NCBI GenBank assembly: GCA_015488755.1
Contig: WFNB01000081.1
Location: forward strand, 1 to 36,043
Reading direction: 5' to 3'
Source of the DNA: Gammaproteobacteria bacterium
GTDB taxonomy: Bacteria > Pseudomonadota > Gammaproteobacteria > GRL18
Length of the DNA stretch: 36,043 nt
Of this stretch, positions 1 to 8,466 are shown one piece after another (the stretch's first letter is position 1; each line of letters opens with the position of its first letter). The notes beneath the pieces are model-generated. The model ran no database searches and was not told the DNA's origin. It saw nothing but the letters and a program-made list of their open reading frames with translations. The translations under genes and the position numbers were made by a program.

Positions 1-2
1 CC

Positions 3-146
3 GGCTGTTTTAGAACATTTCAATATGCTCAGGCTTATTGTCGAATTTCAAGTTATCTGCAGACCATGGCAAATAAGGGATATAATCCTCTGATTGCTAT
101 TCAAATGGCTTTGGCTGGTAAAATTAATAATGTAGGGTGTAAGTAG
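3..146 (+). pseudogene. C-terminal fragment of a transposase-like protein (IS66-type resemblance), cut by window edge
   Basis: An open frame enters from the left edge and stops at TAG 144-146. The 47 visible residues include ARG/ILE-SER-SER-TYR-like text followed by LQTMANKGYNPLIAIQMALA. From memory this resembles the extreme C-terminus of IS66-type transposases, where a RIRSY-(I/L)-T-x3-K-x-G-x-N motif precedes a short helix. No terminal inverted repeat can be recognised between 147 and 226, and the upstream part is outside the window. It could therefore be an intact transposase end or a remnant. The family call is tentative. Confidence 0.4.
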
Positions 147-226
147 TTACCCTGATTCAACTATTAATGCAATATCTTTATAGATGACCTATACTTTGCT
201 TAAGCACACAAACTATCGAGTTTTTT

Positions 227-1096
227 ATGAAATATCCTATTGCCTTAATCTCCAGTCTTATTATTTTATTCTTAACAAATAGCACCTTCGCACAAAATTT
301 ACGAATTACCCCCGAACAGCTTAAGCAAGAACTGACGAAACAGATTATTCTAGATGCACGCACCAACGATGCTTATCAGGCTGGACATATTAAAGGGGCT
401 TTAAACTTTCCTGTCAATTTAACCTATCAGAACAACTCAATAAATGGCAAGATCGCTAAGCCAGCTAAGATGCAAGCACTATTTCGTGCGCTTGGAATCA
501 CTAAAAATTCACCTATTATTGTTTATGACTATGGCGATATGGTCGATGCCGCCCGTTTATTTTGGGTGCTGGAAGTTTATGGTCTAGAACATATTAAAAT
601 TTTAGATCATGGCTATGATTATTGGCTAAGTAAAGACTATGCTATCAGCCTTGAAAACACGACCACAAGAAAGAGTGATTATGTCCCAACCTTAAACCAC
701 CAACATCTAGCCAGTAAATTTACCACCCAATTAGCCACTAGGAATACTAACCAAGTTGTTATTGATGCCCGTAGTCGTTCTGATTACCTTGGCCAAACAT
801 CCACGGCTAAACGTTATGGACATATTCCAACAGCCGTGCATATTGCCGCCTCTCACAATTTATCAATAAGTGATGGCATGACCCATTTAAAACCGATTAA
901 TGAATTAAAGAAGCTCTACAAAAATATCCCTAAAGATAAAAAAATTGTTATTTATTGTGCCATTGGACGAGTGTCATCCATGAATTACCTGGCCTTGCGG
1001 GAACTGGGCTATAATGTCGCTAACTATGATGCCTCATGGAATGAATGGGGCAATGATAGCAAACTTCCCATCGAGAAGGCCACCGAGCATCCATAA
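227..1096 (+). CDS. Exported tandem-rhodanese sulfurtransferase
   Basis: 289 residues. A hydrophobic Sec-type signal peptide (about 1-22, ending TFA) is followed by two rhodanese domains (about 27-140 and 155-285). The second carries the catalytic loop YCAIGRVS with Cys244, while the equivalent loop of the first domain (VYDYGDM, about 99-105) has no cysteine. This inactive-N/active-C layout is usual for thiosulfate or mercaptopyruvate sulfurtransferases. It probably acts in the periplasm, moving sulfane sulfur between thiosulfate, polysulfide or thiols; the actual donor cannot be read from the sequence. The stop is only 2 nt before the start of a membrane GGDEF/EAL gene, so the two are probably co-translated, which suggests a sulfur-linked signalling unit (inference). 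The ribosome-binding site is weak. Confidence 0.88.
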   Translation: MKYPIALISSLIILFLTNSTFAQNLRITPEQLKQELTKQIILDARTNDAYQAGHIKGALNFPVNLTYQNNSINGKIAKPAKMQALFRALGITKNSPIIVYDYGDMVDAARLFWVLEVYGLEHIKILDHGYDYWLSKDYAISLENTTTRKSDYVPTLNHQHLASKFTTQLATRNTNQVVIDARSRSDYLGQTSTAKRYGHIPTAVHIAASHNLSISDGMTHLKPINELKKLYKNIPKDKKIVIYCAIGRVSSMNYLALRELGYNVANYDASWNEWGNDSKLPIEKATEHP

Positions 1097-1098
1097 TT

Positions 1099-3096
1099 AT
1101 GTGGCAAAAATTCAGCATCCGTACCCAGCTTATTGTCCTAATGACCCTATTATTAGTCATTGTCGAACTGAGTACATTACTTTTAGTAAATTGGTTTGAT
1201 CAGCAAGAACGTCGTACCATTGCTATAGAGCAAGCACAGACTCTTGGACGCTCACTTAATAACGATCTGCTTAAAGCGTTATTATCACCCGATGCTGATG
1301 TTTATTCTGACATATCCTTTCGTATCAGTGGTTTTAAGTCGGTTGATGCCTTAATTCTCTTCGATGAAAATAATAAGGCCGTGCTCAACTACGGTGAACA
1401 GGACTATACTCATGAACTGCAAGGCAAAAGCTTATTACCTGGGCAGTCATGGTTTTCTAAAAAAAATCGTTTATTTTTAAAGCTCCCAGTACAAGCTGAT
1501 AATTTTTCCTTAGGGCAGGCGTTAATTATTATCAACCCTGAACAATTTCAGACAAAAATTAAAGAACACTACAAAACACTATTAATGATCTTTCCAGTGT
1601 TATTATTCATTGGTTTAGCTATTGCGTGGAAAATAAGTTTTCTTTTCACTCGTCCTTTTCTTATTTTAGCTGCTGCTATTAAAAATAATAATGTATCAAA
1701 AAATCACTATCAGAGTATTTCTACCATTGAAAAAAATGAGGTAAAACTATTATTTGATGGTTACAATGAGATGATTGCTAAAATCCAAAAAGAAACAAAA
1801 TTATTAAACTATTATAGCCGTCATGATAGTCTTACAGGCTTATACAACCGTTATGCAATTGAACAAGAATTATTAATAACACTAAAAGCTCATAACAAAG
1901 AACATCAGTATCATGCATTATTGAGCATTGACCTTGATCAGTTTAAATTAATTAATGATTCCATTGGTCACATAGGCGGTGATGAATTATTAAAAATGGT
2001 CGCTCATTATTTAAACCACAGCATGAATCACGACATGACACTTGCACGTGTAGGTGGCGATGACTTTTTTTTACTCATAAAAAATAATTCTAAAGAGAAA
2101 ATACTGCACCTTGCACAAGAATTATTAGCCCATTTGCATGACTTTCGTTTTTTTTGGGAAGCTAATGCCATTACCGTATCAGCATCTATTGGGCTGGTTT
2201 TTTTCCAAGCCTATGAGTACACTCTAGAAGAATTAATTAAAAATACAGATATTGCCTTTTACACTGCAAAGTCTGAAGGCCACAATTCACTGCATGTTTT
2301 TAACTCAGATGATCCACAAAGCAGTCAGACTCGTAATGACATTAGCATTGCTGGCTATATAAAAGAAGCCTTACAAGAAGGTGCTTCACGTTTTGAATTA
2401 TTTGCCCAAGCCATTGTACCCTTGCAGTATGATGATGATAAAATATCCTATGAAGTATTGCTGAGAATGTGGGATAGTCATAATAATTTTATGCCACCTG
2501 ATAGTTTTTTATCTACCGCTGAACGCTATCATATGATGGTTGATATTGATATCTATGTCTTAGAAAGCTATCTTAAAATTGTTTGCCAACATCCTGAACA
2601 TATTAAACAACTGCACTCTGTCCATCTTAATTTAGCCGGTGGTACATTAAATAATCCTGACTTTCAAGACAAGCTAAAGAGTGTTATTAATACCTTTGAT
2701 TTCCCTTGGGAACGTTTAGAATTAGAAATTACAGAAACATCCGCAATAGGTAATCTCACTCAGGCATCTGAGTTTATTAATTTTTGTCGTAGCAAAGGAA
2801 TTGGTTTTGCATTAGATGATTTTGGCACCGGTATGTCATCCTTTGAGTATTTAAAAAATCTTCCCTTTAATGTCGTTAAAATTGATGGTAGCTTTGTCCG
2901 AGATATGTTAACTGACCCCGTAGACCATGCAATGATACGCTATACTCACGATATAAGTCAGTTGCGTGATCAGGAAACAGTAGCCGAATATGTAGAAACA
3001 CAAGCCGATGTTGATGAACTTAGAAAAATTGGCATCACCTACGGTCAGGGATATTTTCTTGGTAAACCTTGTCCCTTAAAAGACTGGTTTATTTAA
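1099..3096 (+). CDS. Membrane GGDEF/EAL c-di-GMP signalling protein
   Basis: 665 residues. One transmembrane helix lies near 9-31, an extracytoplasmic sensor of about 130 residues follows, and a second helix lies near 160-183. Then come a HAMP-like linker, GGDEF (about 240-400) and EAL (about 415-660) domains. The cyclase signature is GGDDF (319-323), which is compatible with activity. The usual RxxD inhibitory site upstream is not present (MNHD there). The EAL motif is EVLLR (452-456), and the later ELEITET, DDFGTG, VKIDG and AEYVET blocks are all present, so phosphodiesterase activity is plausible. Whether the net activity is synthesis or hydrolysis cannot be decided. It follows the exported rhodanese by 2 nt, so its periplasmic sensor may respond to that enzyme or to a sulfur compound (inference). 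The stop codon lies next to a palindromic repeat. Confidence 0.9.
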   Translation: MWQKFSIRTQLIVLMTLLLVIVELSTLLLVNWFDQQERRTIAIEQAQTLGRSLNNDLLKALLSPDADVYSDISFRISGFKSVDALILFDENNKAVLNYGEQDYTHELQGKSLLPGQSWFSKKNRLFLKLPVQADNFSLGQALIIINPEQFQTKIKEHYKTLLMIFPVLLFIGLAIAWKISFLFTRPFLILAAAIKNNNVSKNHYQSISTIEKNEVKLLFDGYNEMIAKIQKETKLLNYYSRHDSLTGLYNRYAIEQELLITLKAHNKEHQYHALLSIDLDQFKLINDSIGHIGGDELLKMVAHYLNHSMNHDMTLARVGGDDFFLLIKNNSKEKILHLAQELLAHLHDFRFFWEANAITVSASIGLVFFQAYEYTLEELIKNTDIAFYTAKSEGHNSLHVFNSDDPQSSQTRNDISIAGYIKEALQEGASRFELFAQAIVPLQYDDDKISYEVLLRMWDSHNNFMPPDSFLSTAERYHMMVDIDIYVLESYLKIVCQHPEHIKQLHSVHLNLAGGTLNNPDFQDKLKSVINTFDFPWERLELEITETSAIGNLTQASEFINFCRSKGIGFALDDFGTGMSSFEYLKNLPFNVVKIDGSFVRDMLTDPVDHAMIRYTHDISQLRDQETVAEYVETQADVDELRKIGITYGQGYFLGKPCPLKDWFI

Positions 3097-3134
3097 CCTG
3101 AGTTCTGGATAACTGAATAAGTAACGTATCATAC

Positions 3135-3246
3135 GTAGGTACTTAAGGATAACTCTGTGTTTACGGGGGAAGTTTTTGCCACATGGATGTGGCAATAAAG
3201 CCTCCAGGGATGGATTTACGGCGTCTTGCGTAGTAAATACAGAGTT
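3135..3246 (-). repeat. Palindromic MITE-like repeat, copy 1 (inverted relative to copy 2)
   Basis: This 112-bp stretch is the reverse complement of 26765-26876, with only two mismatches. Inside is a perfect hairpin, TTGCCACAT (3176-3184), GG, ATGTGGCAA (3187-3195), nested between longer imperfect arms AACTCTGTGTTTAC and GTAAATACAGAGTT. It sits between two convergent genes and probably also works as a terminator or transcription block for both. Outside the shared core is another inverted pair, TAACCTGA near 3093-3101 and TCAGGTTA near 3246-3254, which is not present in copy 2. The first arm overlaps the stop of the GGDEF/EAL gene. Confidence 0.85.
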
Positions 3247-3250
3247 CAGG

Positions 3251-3955
3251 TTATTTAGATTCAATAGTAAATTCATTTAAAATAGCCACCATCCAGTTAA
3301 ACATCGGTAATAGCTGTTGATAATATTGACAACAAAGTGGGATAAAATCTGCTGAGTACACCTCTTTTGGCAAGGTTATTTGATAATAGCACTTTAACCC
3401 CTTATAGCGAATTAATTCTTGATTTAACAGCTCTGTTGAATATCCTCGTGGCATTCGTTTCAATTGTTCACCATAAATAGCTGCTCCTGATTTAATTAAC
3501 CTGTCAAATACATGGTAAATTTTTTTTTCTTGCTTTTTATGAGCACATTGTTGCCGCCACGCTTGCAGGTAGTCTGGGGTAAAATGGTTAACCCCAACCC
3601 CCAGTTGAATGTATTCAGGGCGAATGGACAAATAAAACCCTGGACATTGGGTACGTTTTAAAGTCCCTTGCCAAAATAAATAAGAAAGATGCGACTTATA
3701 GGGTGTTTTATCTTTACTAAAACGAGCATCTCGTGAAAAACGATAAATAGAGCCATTCACCTTAGGTATTATATTAATATCGGGGGCAATTTTCTGTAAC
3801 TCAGCACCTAGGTCTTCCACTAAATCACGAGAAATTTCCAATATTTCCTGTTGATAGAAATCATACCTCTGAGTAAACCATTGTTTATTATTATTATGTT
3901 TTATTGCTTCTAAAAACTGTATCACTTTGGGATCAAAGCCCATAAATTTTGGCAT
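3251..3955 (-). CDS. DUF2461 (TIGR02453) family protein
   Basis: 234 residues, the usual length of this widespread uncharacterised family. The characteristic text is visible: FLEAIKHNNNKQWF near the N-terminus, then the conserved basic block YRFSRDARFSKDKTPYKSH (about 69-87), and FYLSI/GVGVNHF in the middle. No signal peptide or membrane segment is seen. The start is supported by AAGGTG 4-9 nt upstream of the ATG. The gene is convergent with the GGDEF/EAL gene, separated by the palindromic repeat, and its promoter region contains a perfect 11-bp inverted repeat. The biochemical role of the family is not established as far as I know. Confidence 0.85.
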   Translation of the reverse strand: MPKFMGFDPKVIQFLEAIKHNNNKQWFTQRYDFYQQEILEISRDLVEDLGAELQKIAPDINIIPKVNGSIYRFSRDARFSKDKTPYKSHLSYLFWQGTLKRTQCPGFYLSIRPEYIQLGVGVNHFTPDYLQAWRQQCAHKKQEKKIYHVFDRLIKSGAAIYGEQLKRMPRGYSTELLNQELIRYKGLKCYYQITLPKEVYSADFIPLCCQYYQQLLPMFNWMVAILNEFTIESK

Positions 3956-3979
3956 TTTTCACCTTAAATTGTAGTAAAT

Positions 3980-4007
3980 CAACTAAAATACTTGACTATT
4001 TTAGTTG
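3980..4007. promoter_or_regulatory. Perfect 11-bp inverted repeat upstream of the DUF2461 gene
   Basis: CAACTAAAATA (3980-3990), six-base spacer CTTGAC, TATTTTAGTTG (3997-4007). It lies 25-52 bp upstream of the DUF2461 start codon, where an operator or a 5'-leader hairpin would sit. No T-tract follows on either strand, so a terminator is unlikely. The rest of 4008-4237 shows no other structure that I can support, only AT-rich DNA that must hold the promoter of the next gene. Confidence 0.45.
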
Positions 4008-4237
4008 GTTATTATCTAATAGGCTTATTGTTAGTAATGAGCAATTCAAACCGATCATTATTAATATTTGGTTATTAAAACCAATTATGAACTACCTTAT
4101 CAATTATTACCTTTCCTCCTCAAATCCGAAGGGTTTTGCTTTGTATTTGGTAGTTCTTTTTTTAAGTATAAACCTCACCTCTTGAACATGCTAAAATAGA
4201 CGATTAAAGACATTCTATTATTATGCAGGATTTAAAA

Positions 4238-4480
4238 ATGGCCGCTTATTTCGTATACAAAATATCCCCTACTATAGCAAAATTAGTAAAACCAATGGCA
4301 CTATTGGAGTCGTTTGAAAATTATAAAGACGCTCGCAATTATGCCAGAACACAACGTCAGGATAGTAGTAATGATCCTCACGATACATTTAAGGTCATCT
4401 TTGCCGATAACCCATTAGATGCAGAAGAAAAATTAGCTGAACTTCGTGAAAAACCCATTATGAAAGAATGGGAAAAATAA
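4238..4480 (+). CDS. Small conserved-looking hypothetical protein
   Basis: 80 residues beginning MAAYFVYKISP. An in-frame ATG lies 15 nt earlier (4223), but AGGA placed 8 nt before the 4238 ATG makes the later start more likely. The protein is charged, with no cysteines, signal peptide or membrane helix. The N-terminal beta-like YFVYKI followed by a helical, acidic second half (ADNPLDAEEKLAEL) is reminiscent of small cytosolic proteins. I do not recognise the family. It precedes the next gene by 11 nt and is probably co-transcribed with it. Confidence 0.7.
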   Translation: MAAYFVYKISPTIAKLVKPMALLESFENYKDARNYARTQRQDSSNDPHDTFKVIFADNPLDAEEKLAELREKPIMKEWEK

Positions 4481-4491
4481 TTTAAACGCTT

Positions 4492-5016
4492 ATGGATGAA
4501 GATCAATACCGTAACACCTATAAAGAAATGAACCCCACTCGGTGTTATTTTGAAAAATTACTTCTATTGCACTACGGCAACTGCCAACAGGCAAGAAAAC
4601 TATTACTTGCCGAGCGTGAAGCATTTGCCTGTAATTCTCAAGAAGCACAATCACAATGCCTGCAATTAATCGGACGATTGCGGAGCAATGCTCGGTTTGC
4701 CCTACAAATACCTCAGGCAAATTCTCCTTTACCACATGCAAAAGAAATCAAGGTACAAGTCGGTGGCTTATTCGGTTTGCAACAATTATTAGCCAATAAA
4801 GAATTAACGCAAACGGATAGTTTGCATGACAATGAACTGAAATTTGGTGAGCAAATGGATCAACATGCGCCCATTGAAAATGTTTATACAACCATCAATG
4901 AAGCCATTCAGCATTACCATGATTTAGATGCCATTCCCTATAATGAGATTGTAAAAACCATTGTGAAATTTAAGTTACCTGAGCGTAAACGTAAAAGAAA
5001 TAAACGCTCAAAATAG
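4492..5016 (+). CDS. Hypothetical cytosolic protein with four N-terminal cysteines
   Basis: 174 residues. The N-terminal 60 residues contain Cys18, Cys31, Cys47 and Cys56 in the setting RCYFEK, GNCQQA, FACN and SQCLQL, which could bind a metal or Fe-S cluster but matches no motif I know. A conserved-looking KEIKVQVGGLFGLQ block follows near 80-95, then a predicted helical acidic stretch and a strongly basic C-terminus (RKRKRNKRSK). There is no signal peptide. It starts 11 nt after the preceding small gene, so the pair forms an operon. The stop codon lies inside a terminator hairpin. Function unknown. Confidence 0.75.
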   Translation: MDEDQYRNTYKEMNPTRCYFEKLLLLHYGNCQQARKLLLAEREAFACNSQEAQSQCLQLIGRLRSNARFALQIPQANSPLPHAKEIKVQVGGLFGLQQLLANKELTQTDSLHDNELKFGEQMDQHAPIENVYTTINEAIQHYHDLDAIPYNEIVKTIVKFKLPERKRKRNKRSK

Positions 5017-5024
5017 AGCGTTTA
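5001..5024. terminator. Hairpin terminator between convergent genes
   Basis: TAAACGCTC (5001-5009), loop AAAATA, GAGCGTTTA (5016-5024), a perfect 9-bp stem. Read on the minus strand it is followed by TTTCTTTTA-type sequence, so it suits the minus-strand operon ending at 5053 best. It also closes the plus-strand gene, whose stop codon is inside the hairpin. Confidence 0.7.
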
Positions 5025-5052
5025 GACTCAACTAGCACGCTTCTATACGCGA

Positions 5053-5319
5053 TTAAGGTTTGTGGAATTTTACCACATCGGCTTTTTGTGGCTCATCTGT
5101 GAAATGTGGCCGTGCCGTATTTTCTATTCCCATACCTTCCATTAGTTCCCGCTCTCTCGCAGCAATTAAGACAAAACAGGCTTTAATGTCTTCAACCGTA
5201 TCCTTTGATAAAGGATGAATCATACCCGGTTCGGGTGTGGTATCCTTAATGATATTAGCTAGTGTTTTGCGCATAGCAACCATTATTTGTTGTTCTTTAG
5301 AAAGTGAATCAAAATCCAT
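5053..5319 (-). CDS. Small hypothetical protein downstream of cysG
   Basis: 88 residues beginning MDFDSLSKEQQIMVAMRKTL, then a PEPGMIHPLS segment and a central helix containing the only cysteine (about 48) followed by AARERELMEGMG. No signal peptide or membrane segment. It starts 39 nt after cysG on the same strand and is the last gene before the terminator, so it is probably the tail gene of the siroheme operon. The even, natural-looking composition supports a real protein, but I cannot assign a function. Confidence 0.75.
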   Translation of the reverse strand: MDFDSLSKEQQIMVAMRKTLANIIKDTTPEPGMIHPLSKDTVEDIKACFVLIAARERELMEGMGIENTARPHFTDEPQKADVVKFHKP

Positions 5320-5358
5320 TATACTGTCCTATTATTAATCTTAAATTTGATTTAAACA

Positions 5359-6801
5359 TCACGAGCGACGTCCTCTAGCACTTTGAAATGCTGTCGTACG
5401 TTCACTGGTTGGGTTGAACCACTTTAATTTATTATGCAACTTAACCACATCACCCACAATAATCAACGTAGGAGCCTTTACTTGCTCTCGCTCAACGATG
5501 TCTGATAAGCTTGCTAAGGTACCAATGTGCACTCGTTGGTTTTCAGTTGTACCCTGCTCGACCAATGCCGCTGGCGTATCATCACTTAGACCATTGGCCA
5601 CAAGTTCCTGATGAATCACCTTAACGGCTTGCAAGCCCATATAAAAAACAATGGTTTGGTGTTGATGGGCTAATGCCTGCCAATTAAGATTAACGGTGCC
5701 ATCTTTTAAATGACCAGTAACAAAGACACAAGACTGAGCATAATCACGATGAGTCAGGGGAATACCGGCATAGCTTGAACAACCCGCAGCAGCAGTGATA
5801 CCCGGTACGACCTGAAAAATAACATTATTTTCTTTGAGGGTTTCAATCTCTTCACCACCTCGGCCAAAAATAAAGGGATCGCCACCTTTTAAGCGCAATA
5901 CCCGCTTACCTTGTTGTGCATAGCGTACGAGTAATTGATTAATATTTTCTTGTGGTACTGCATGGTTATTGCGTTCTTTGCCCACATAAACCAGTTCTGC
6001 ATCGCGACGAACCAAATCAAGTATTCCTTGGGAAACAAGGCGGTCATAAACCACCACATCCGCCCGTTGCATTAAACGCAATGCCCGAAAGGTTAATAAG
6101 TCTGGATCGCCAGGCCCCGCACCAACAAGATAAACTTCTCCGGATTCTTCGGTAAAGTCTTCATCAATAGCACGTTGCAAGGCATGTTTGGCTGCATGTT
6201 CATTTCCCTGAAAGAGGAGTTCGGTTACTCGTCCTTCTAATACCACTTCCCAAAAATATCGACGCTGTTCTGTTTTAGGAAATTTTTCAATCACTTTACT
6301 GCGAAAACCATCCACTAACTGCGCTAACTTACCATAGGCAGAAGGAATATAACTTTCTAAGCGAGTACGTAATAATCGCGCTAAAACAGGTGAACTTCCT
6401 CCAGTTGAAATGGCAATTTGAATCGGGGAACGATCCACAATGGAAGGCATAATAAAACTGCATAAATGTGGCTGATCAACCACATTAACCGGCATAGAGC
6501 GAGCCTTTGCTAGCTTAGAAATGGCCTTATTCGTTTGTTGATCGTTCGTTGCCGCAATGACTAAGACACTATCACAGGTGCTGGTATCGCAAATATCCAA
6601 TTCTTCAAAGCGACGTTCGATGTATTTGATCTGGCCTGTTTTAGCCATGTCACTGACTTCTCGGCATAATTGTGGCGCAACGACCTGTACCTGAGCATGA
6701 GCTTTAAGTAATAGTGCTATCTTTCTAGCAGCCACTTTACCACCGCCAATAACCAAACACTGGCGACCTTTAATGTTCATAAATATTGGGAAAAAATCCA
6801 C
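5359..6801 (-). CDS. cysG: Siroheme synthase (trifunctional CysG)
   Basis: 480 residues. The N-terminal half (1-215) is the precorrin-2 dehydrogenase/ferrochelatase module, with nucleotide-binding GGGKVAARK, the NVVDQP catalytic aspartate region and STGGSSPVLAR. The C-terminal half is the SAM-dependent uroporphyrinogen-III methyltransferase, with VGAGPGDPDLLT, VVYDRLVS, VGKERN, LKGGDPFIFGRGGEE and YMGLQ. It converts uroporphyrinogen III to siroheme, the cofactor of DsrAB encoded 16 kb away. The start is GTG (rc of 6799-6801), chosen because MDFFPIF aligns with the E. coli CysG N-terminus and GAGG lies upstream; an internal ATG at MNIKG would lose conserved residues. It sits behind dsrS and a glutaredoxin, fitting a dsr-support operon rather than assimilatory sulfite reduction. 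Confidence 0.96.
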   Translation of the reverse strand: MDFFPIFMNIKGRQCLVIGGGKVAARKIALLLKAHAQVQVVAPQLCREVSDMAKTGQIKYIERRFEELDICDTSTCDSVLVIAATNDQQTNKAISKLAKARSMPVNVVDQPHLCSFIMPSIVDRSPIQIAISTGGSSPVLARLLRTRLESYIPSAYGKLAQLVDGFRSKVIEKFPKTEQRRYFWEVVLEGRVTELLFQGNEHAAKHALQRAIDEDFTEESGEVYLVGAGPGDPDLLTFRALRLMQRADVVVYDRLVSQGILDLVRRDAELVYVGKERNNHAVPQENINQLLVRYAQQGKRVLRLKGGDPFIFGRGGEEIETLKENNVIFQVVPGITAAAGCSSYAGIPLTHRDYAQSCVFVTGHLKDGTVNLNWQALAHQHQTIVFYMGLQAVKVIHQELVANGLSDDTPAALVEQGTTENQRVHIGTLASLSDIVEREQVKAPTLIIVGDVVKLHNKLKWFNPTSERTTAFQSARGRRS

Positions 6802-6888
6802 TTCTTTCTACCTCAAAAACACTATATTAATTAGTTAGCATTACAAAGCTCTGTAATACCTTATATATTGACTCTACGATAAGAACAC

Positions 6889-7143
6889 TTAAAGACCGAG
6901 TAAGGGTTCCAATTCATCATCTAAATCTAATTCAGAGAGATCATCAAAGCCACCGATATGGCGTCCATCAATAAAAATTTGTGGCACACTATCACGACCA
7001 ATTTGCGTACAAATATCGGCAAATTTCTCAGGCTCTTGCTCAGTATTAATTTTTTCAATCGCAACGCCTTTTGACAACAATAGCTTTTCAGCATTGCGAC
7101 AAAAAGGGCAGGAATCCGTGCAATACATTACAACATTGGCCAT
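6889..7143 (-). CDS. grxC: Glutaredoxin 3-type dithiol glutaredoxin
   Basis: 84 residues when started at MANVVMYCTD. The frame opens 18 codons earlier, but AAAGG 7 nt before this ATG and the canonical 83-85 residue length favour the later start. The CPFC active site is at residues 12-15, and the TVP-equivalent is SVPQIF with a following GGFDDL glutathione-binding turn. It is a cytosolic thiol-disulfide or deglutathionylation enzyme. It lies between dsrS and cysG on the same strand, so a role in the thiol chemistry of sulfur oxidation is possible but not shown. Confidence 0.93.
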   Translation of the reverse strand: MANVVMYCTDSCPFCRNAEKLLLSKGVAIEKINTEQEPEKFADICTQIGRDSVPQIFIDGRHIGGFDDLSELDLDDELEPLLGL

Positions 7144-7258
7144 ATTTTTACCTTTCATATTAGAACATTTATTTAGCTTCAGTTTAATGCCTAGCATAGT
7201 AACCTGTCATCAAGGCATTGCCACTACACCATTATGGGTATCTATAGAGGATAAACAA

Positions 7259-8431
7259 TTAACCTTGTAACAATCTTAAATTCATCAGCACCGGCTCAAA
7301 GACAGGTTTGAGTTTTTTTCTCATCAAACTTCCTACTGCTGTACTACTGGCAATAGTGGGAGCTAATAATGTTTGGCTACTTCTGGCTAAAAATAATAAT
7401 GCTTTTAATTGATTTTCCAACTCGGGCAGTGCTGTTCGAATAGCAAGTAGTTCAGCACTACATGGCGTAGGCTTATGTTCAGAAAAAATAGCCTCTACTA
7501 ACTGGTTTAAGTCATCAATATCAGTCTGTGGTTCGCCATTAAGAGCCAATGCTAATTCATGCTGTTGCACACTCTGCCCTGCCTCAGGTATATCAACATA
7601 AAGATAATGGCGAATGCTTTCTAATAACGCACCGGCAATATCATAATTAGGCACTCGCTTAAATGCAGACTCTGCTGTTTTAAGAAAGGTTTGTCCCTGA
7701 ACACTGAGTAGTTTATTAAGGATCACAGCATAAGGATTCTCTTTACTCAATAACTCAGCAAGTGCTACTTGAGTCTCTTCAAAAGAAGCATGTTCTGCTT
7801 GCTTTTCAGGCATATGGTTTGGACAACTTTCTAAAAAAGCAACATATAAGGTATTTTTACTTTTCGCTTTTTTCCATAGACTGAGTTTTTCAGCCTCACT
7901 AATGAGTCCTTCTTGTAAAACTAAGCGAGCACTGATCAACATGCTCAAAGGATCTTCTTCAAAAGGTAAAAATTCAATTAGAAAAGTGGCAAATTCTTTA
8001 CCTATAGGCGATTGCACAATTTGTTTATTCGCTAACATACTGCGTGCATTGTCTGCTGATTGCACTGCCCACCATGCATTACTGGCAATCTCAGGTGTGA
8101 TTTCTTTATTATTAACCACCGCAGTAACCGCTTCTTCTTCACCTAATAAGAGTAATTTATCTAAGCTACTATTATGTAAATCTCCCATACGATTCCAGCG
8201 AGAGATAAACATAGGAAAGCCACCCGGTGCACCGAGTGCTTTGGTGGAGAGAAAATCTTTCACTTCTTTAATGTATTTTTCATTACGAATAGTTGGATTA
8301 AGCGGTATTTTTGCCTCACCTTTGTTTGTTAAGGCATAAACAATCAGCTTTCCTTCATCAATACGAATCGCTCTGACTTTTTGTGCCAGTAGTACATTTA
8401 ATCTTAAACTGTCTTCATTGGATAGGGGCAT
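7259..8431 (-). CDS. dsrS: DsrS-like sulfur oxidation accessory protein
   Basis: 390 residues, soluble, no signal peptide. I recognise the DsrS family from its N-terminal block (RLNVLLAQKVRAIRIDEGKL, then LNPT..EKYIKEVKDFLS and LGAPGGFPMFISRWNRMG), the LLLLGEEEAV segment, the AWWAVQSADNARSML motif and the LLEFLPFEEDP-like run. In Allochromatium vinosum dsrS closes the dsr cluster and has no defined enzymatic activity; a regulatory or accessory role has been proposed. Here it is detached from dsrR and dsrP. It lies 35 nt after the VWA gene of a MoxR/VWA pair and upstream of glutaredoxin and cysG. Recognition is by memory of family sequence, so an HMM check is worthwhile. Confidence 0.75.
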   Translation of the reverse strand: MPLSNEDSLRLNVLLAQKVRAIRIDEGKLIVYALTNKGEAKIPLNPTIRNEKYIKEVKDFLSTKALGAPGGFPMFISRWNRMGDLHNSSLDKLLLLGEEEAVTAVVNNKEITPEIASNAWWAVQSADNARSMLANKQIVQSPIGKEFATFLIEFLPFEEDPLSMLISARLVLQEGLISEAEKLSLWKKAKSKNTLYVAFLESCPNHMPEKQAEHASFEETQVALAELLSKENPYAVILNKLLSVQGQTFLKTAESAFKRVPNYDIAGALLESIRHYLYVDIPEAGQSVQQHELALALNGEPQTDIDDLNQLVEAIFSEHKPTPCSAELLAIRTALPELENQLKALLFLARSSQTLLAPTIASSTAVGSLMRKKLKPVFEPVLMNLRLLQG

Positions 8432-8466
8432 ATTTATCTACAGGGTAAATTCGTATAACATGTGAC

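Noticed and set aside
3076-3276. Minus-strand 66-codon open frame across repeat copy 1
   Set aside because: It is made almost entirely of the palindromic repeat and overlaps the ends of both flanking genes. It has no ribosome-binding site, so it is a repeat-derived artefact.
3949-4185. Plus-strand 78-codon open frame in the intergenic region
   Set aside because: It overlaps the DUF2461 start codon, has low-complexity AT-driven composition and no ribosome-binding site, and contains the 11-bp inverted repeat.
4496-4509. FNR-like sequence TGGAT-GAAG-ATCAA
   Set aside because: It lies within the first codons of the gene at 4492, has a mismatch in a key position and no promoter elements at the right distance.
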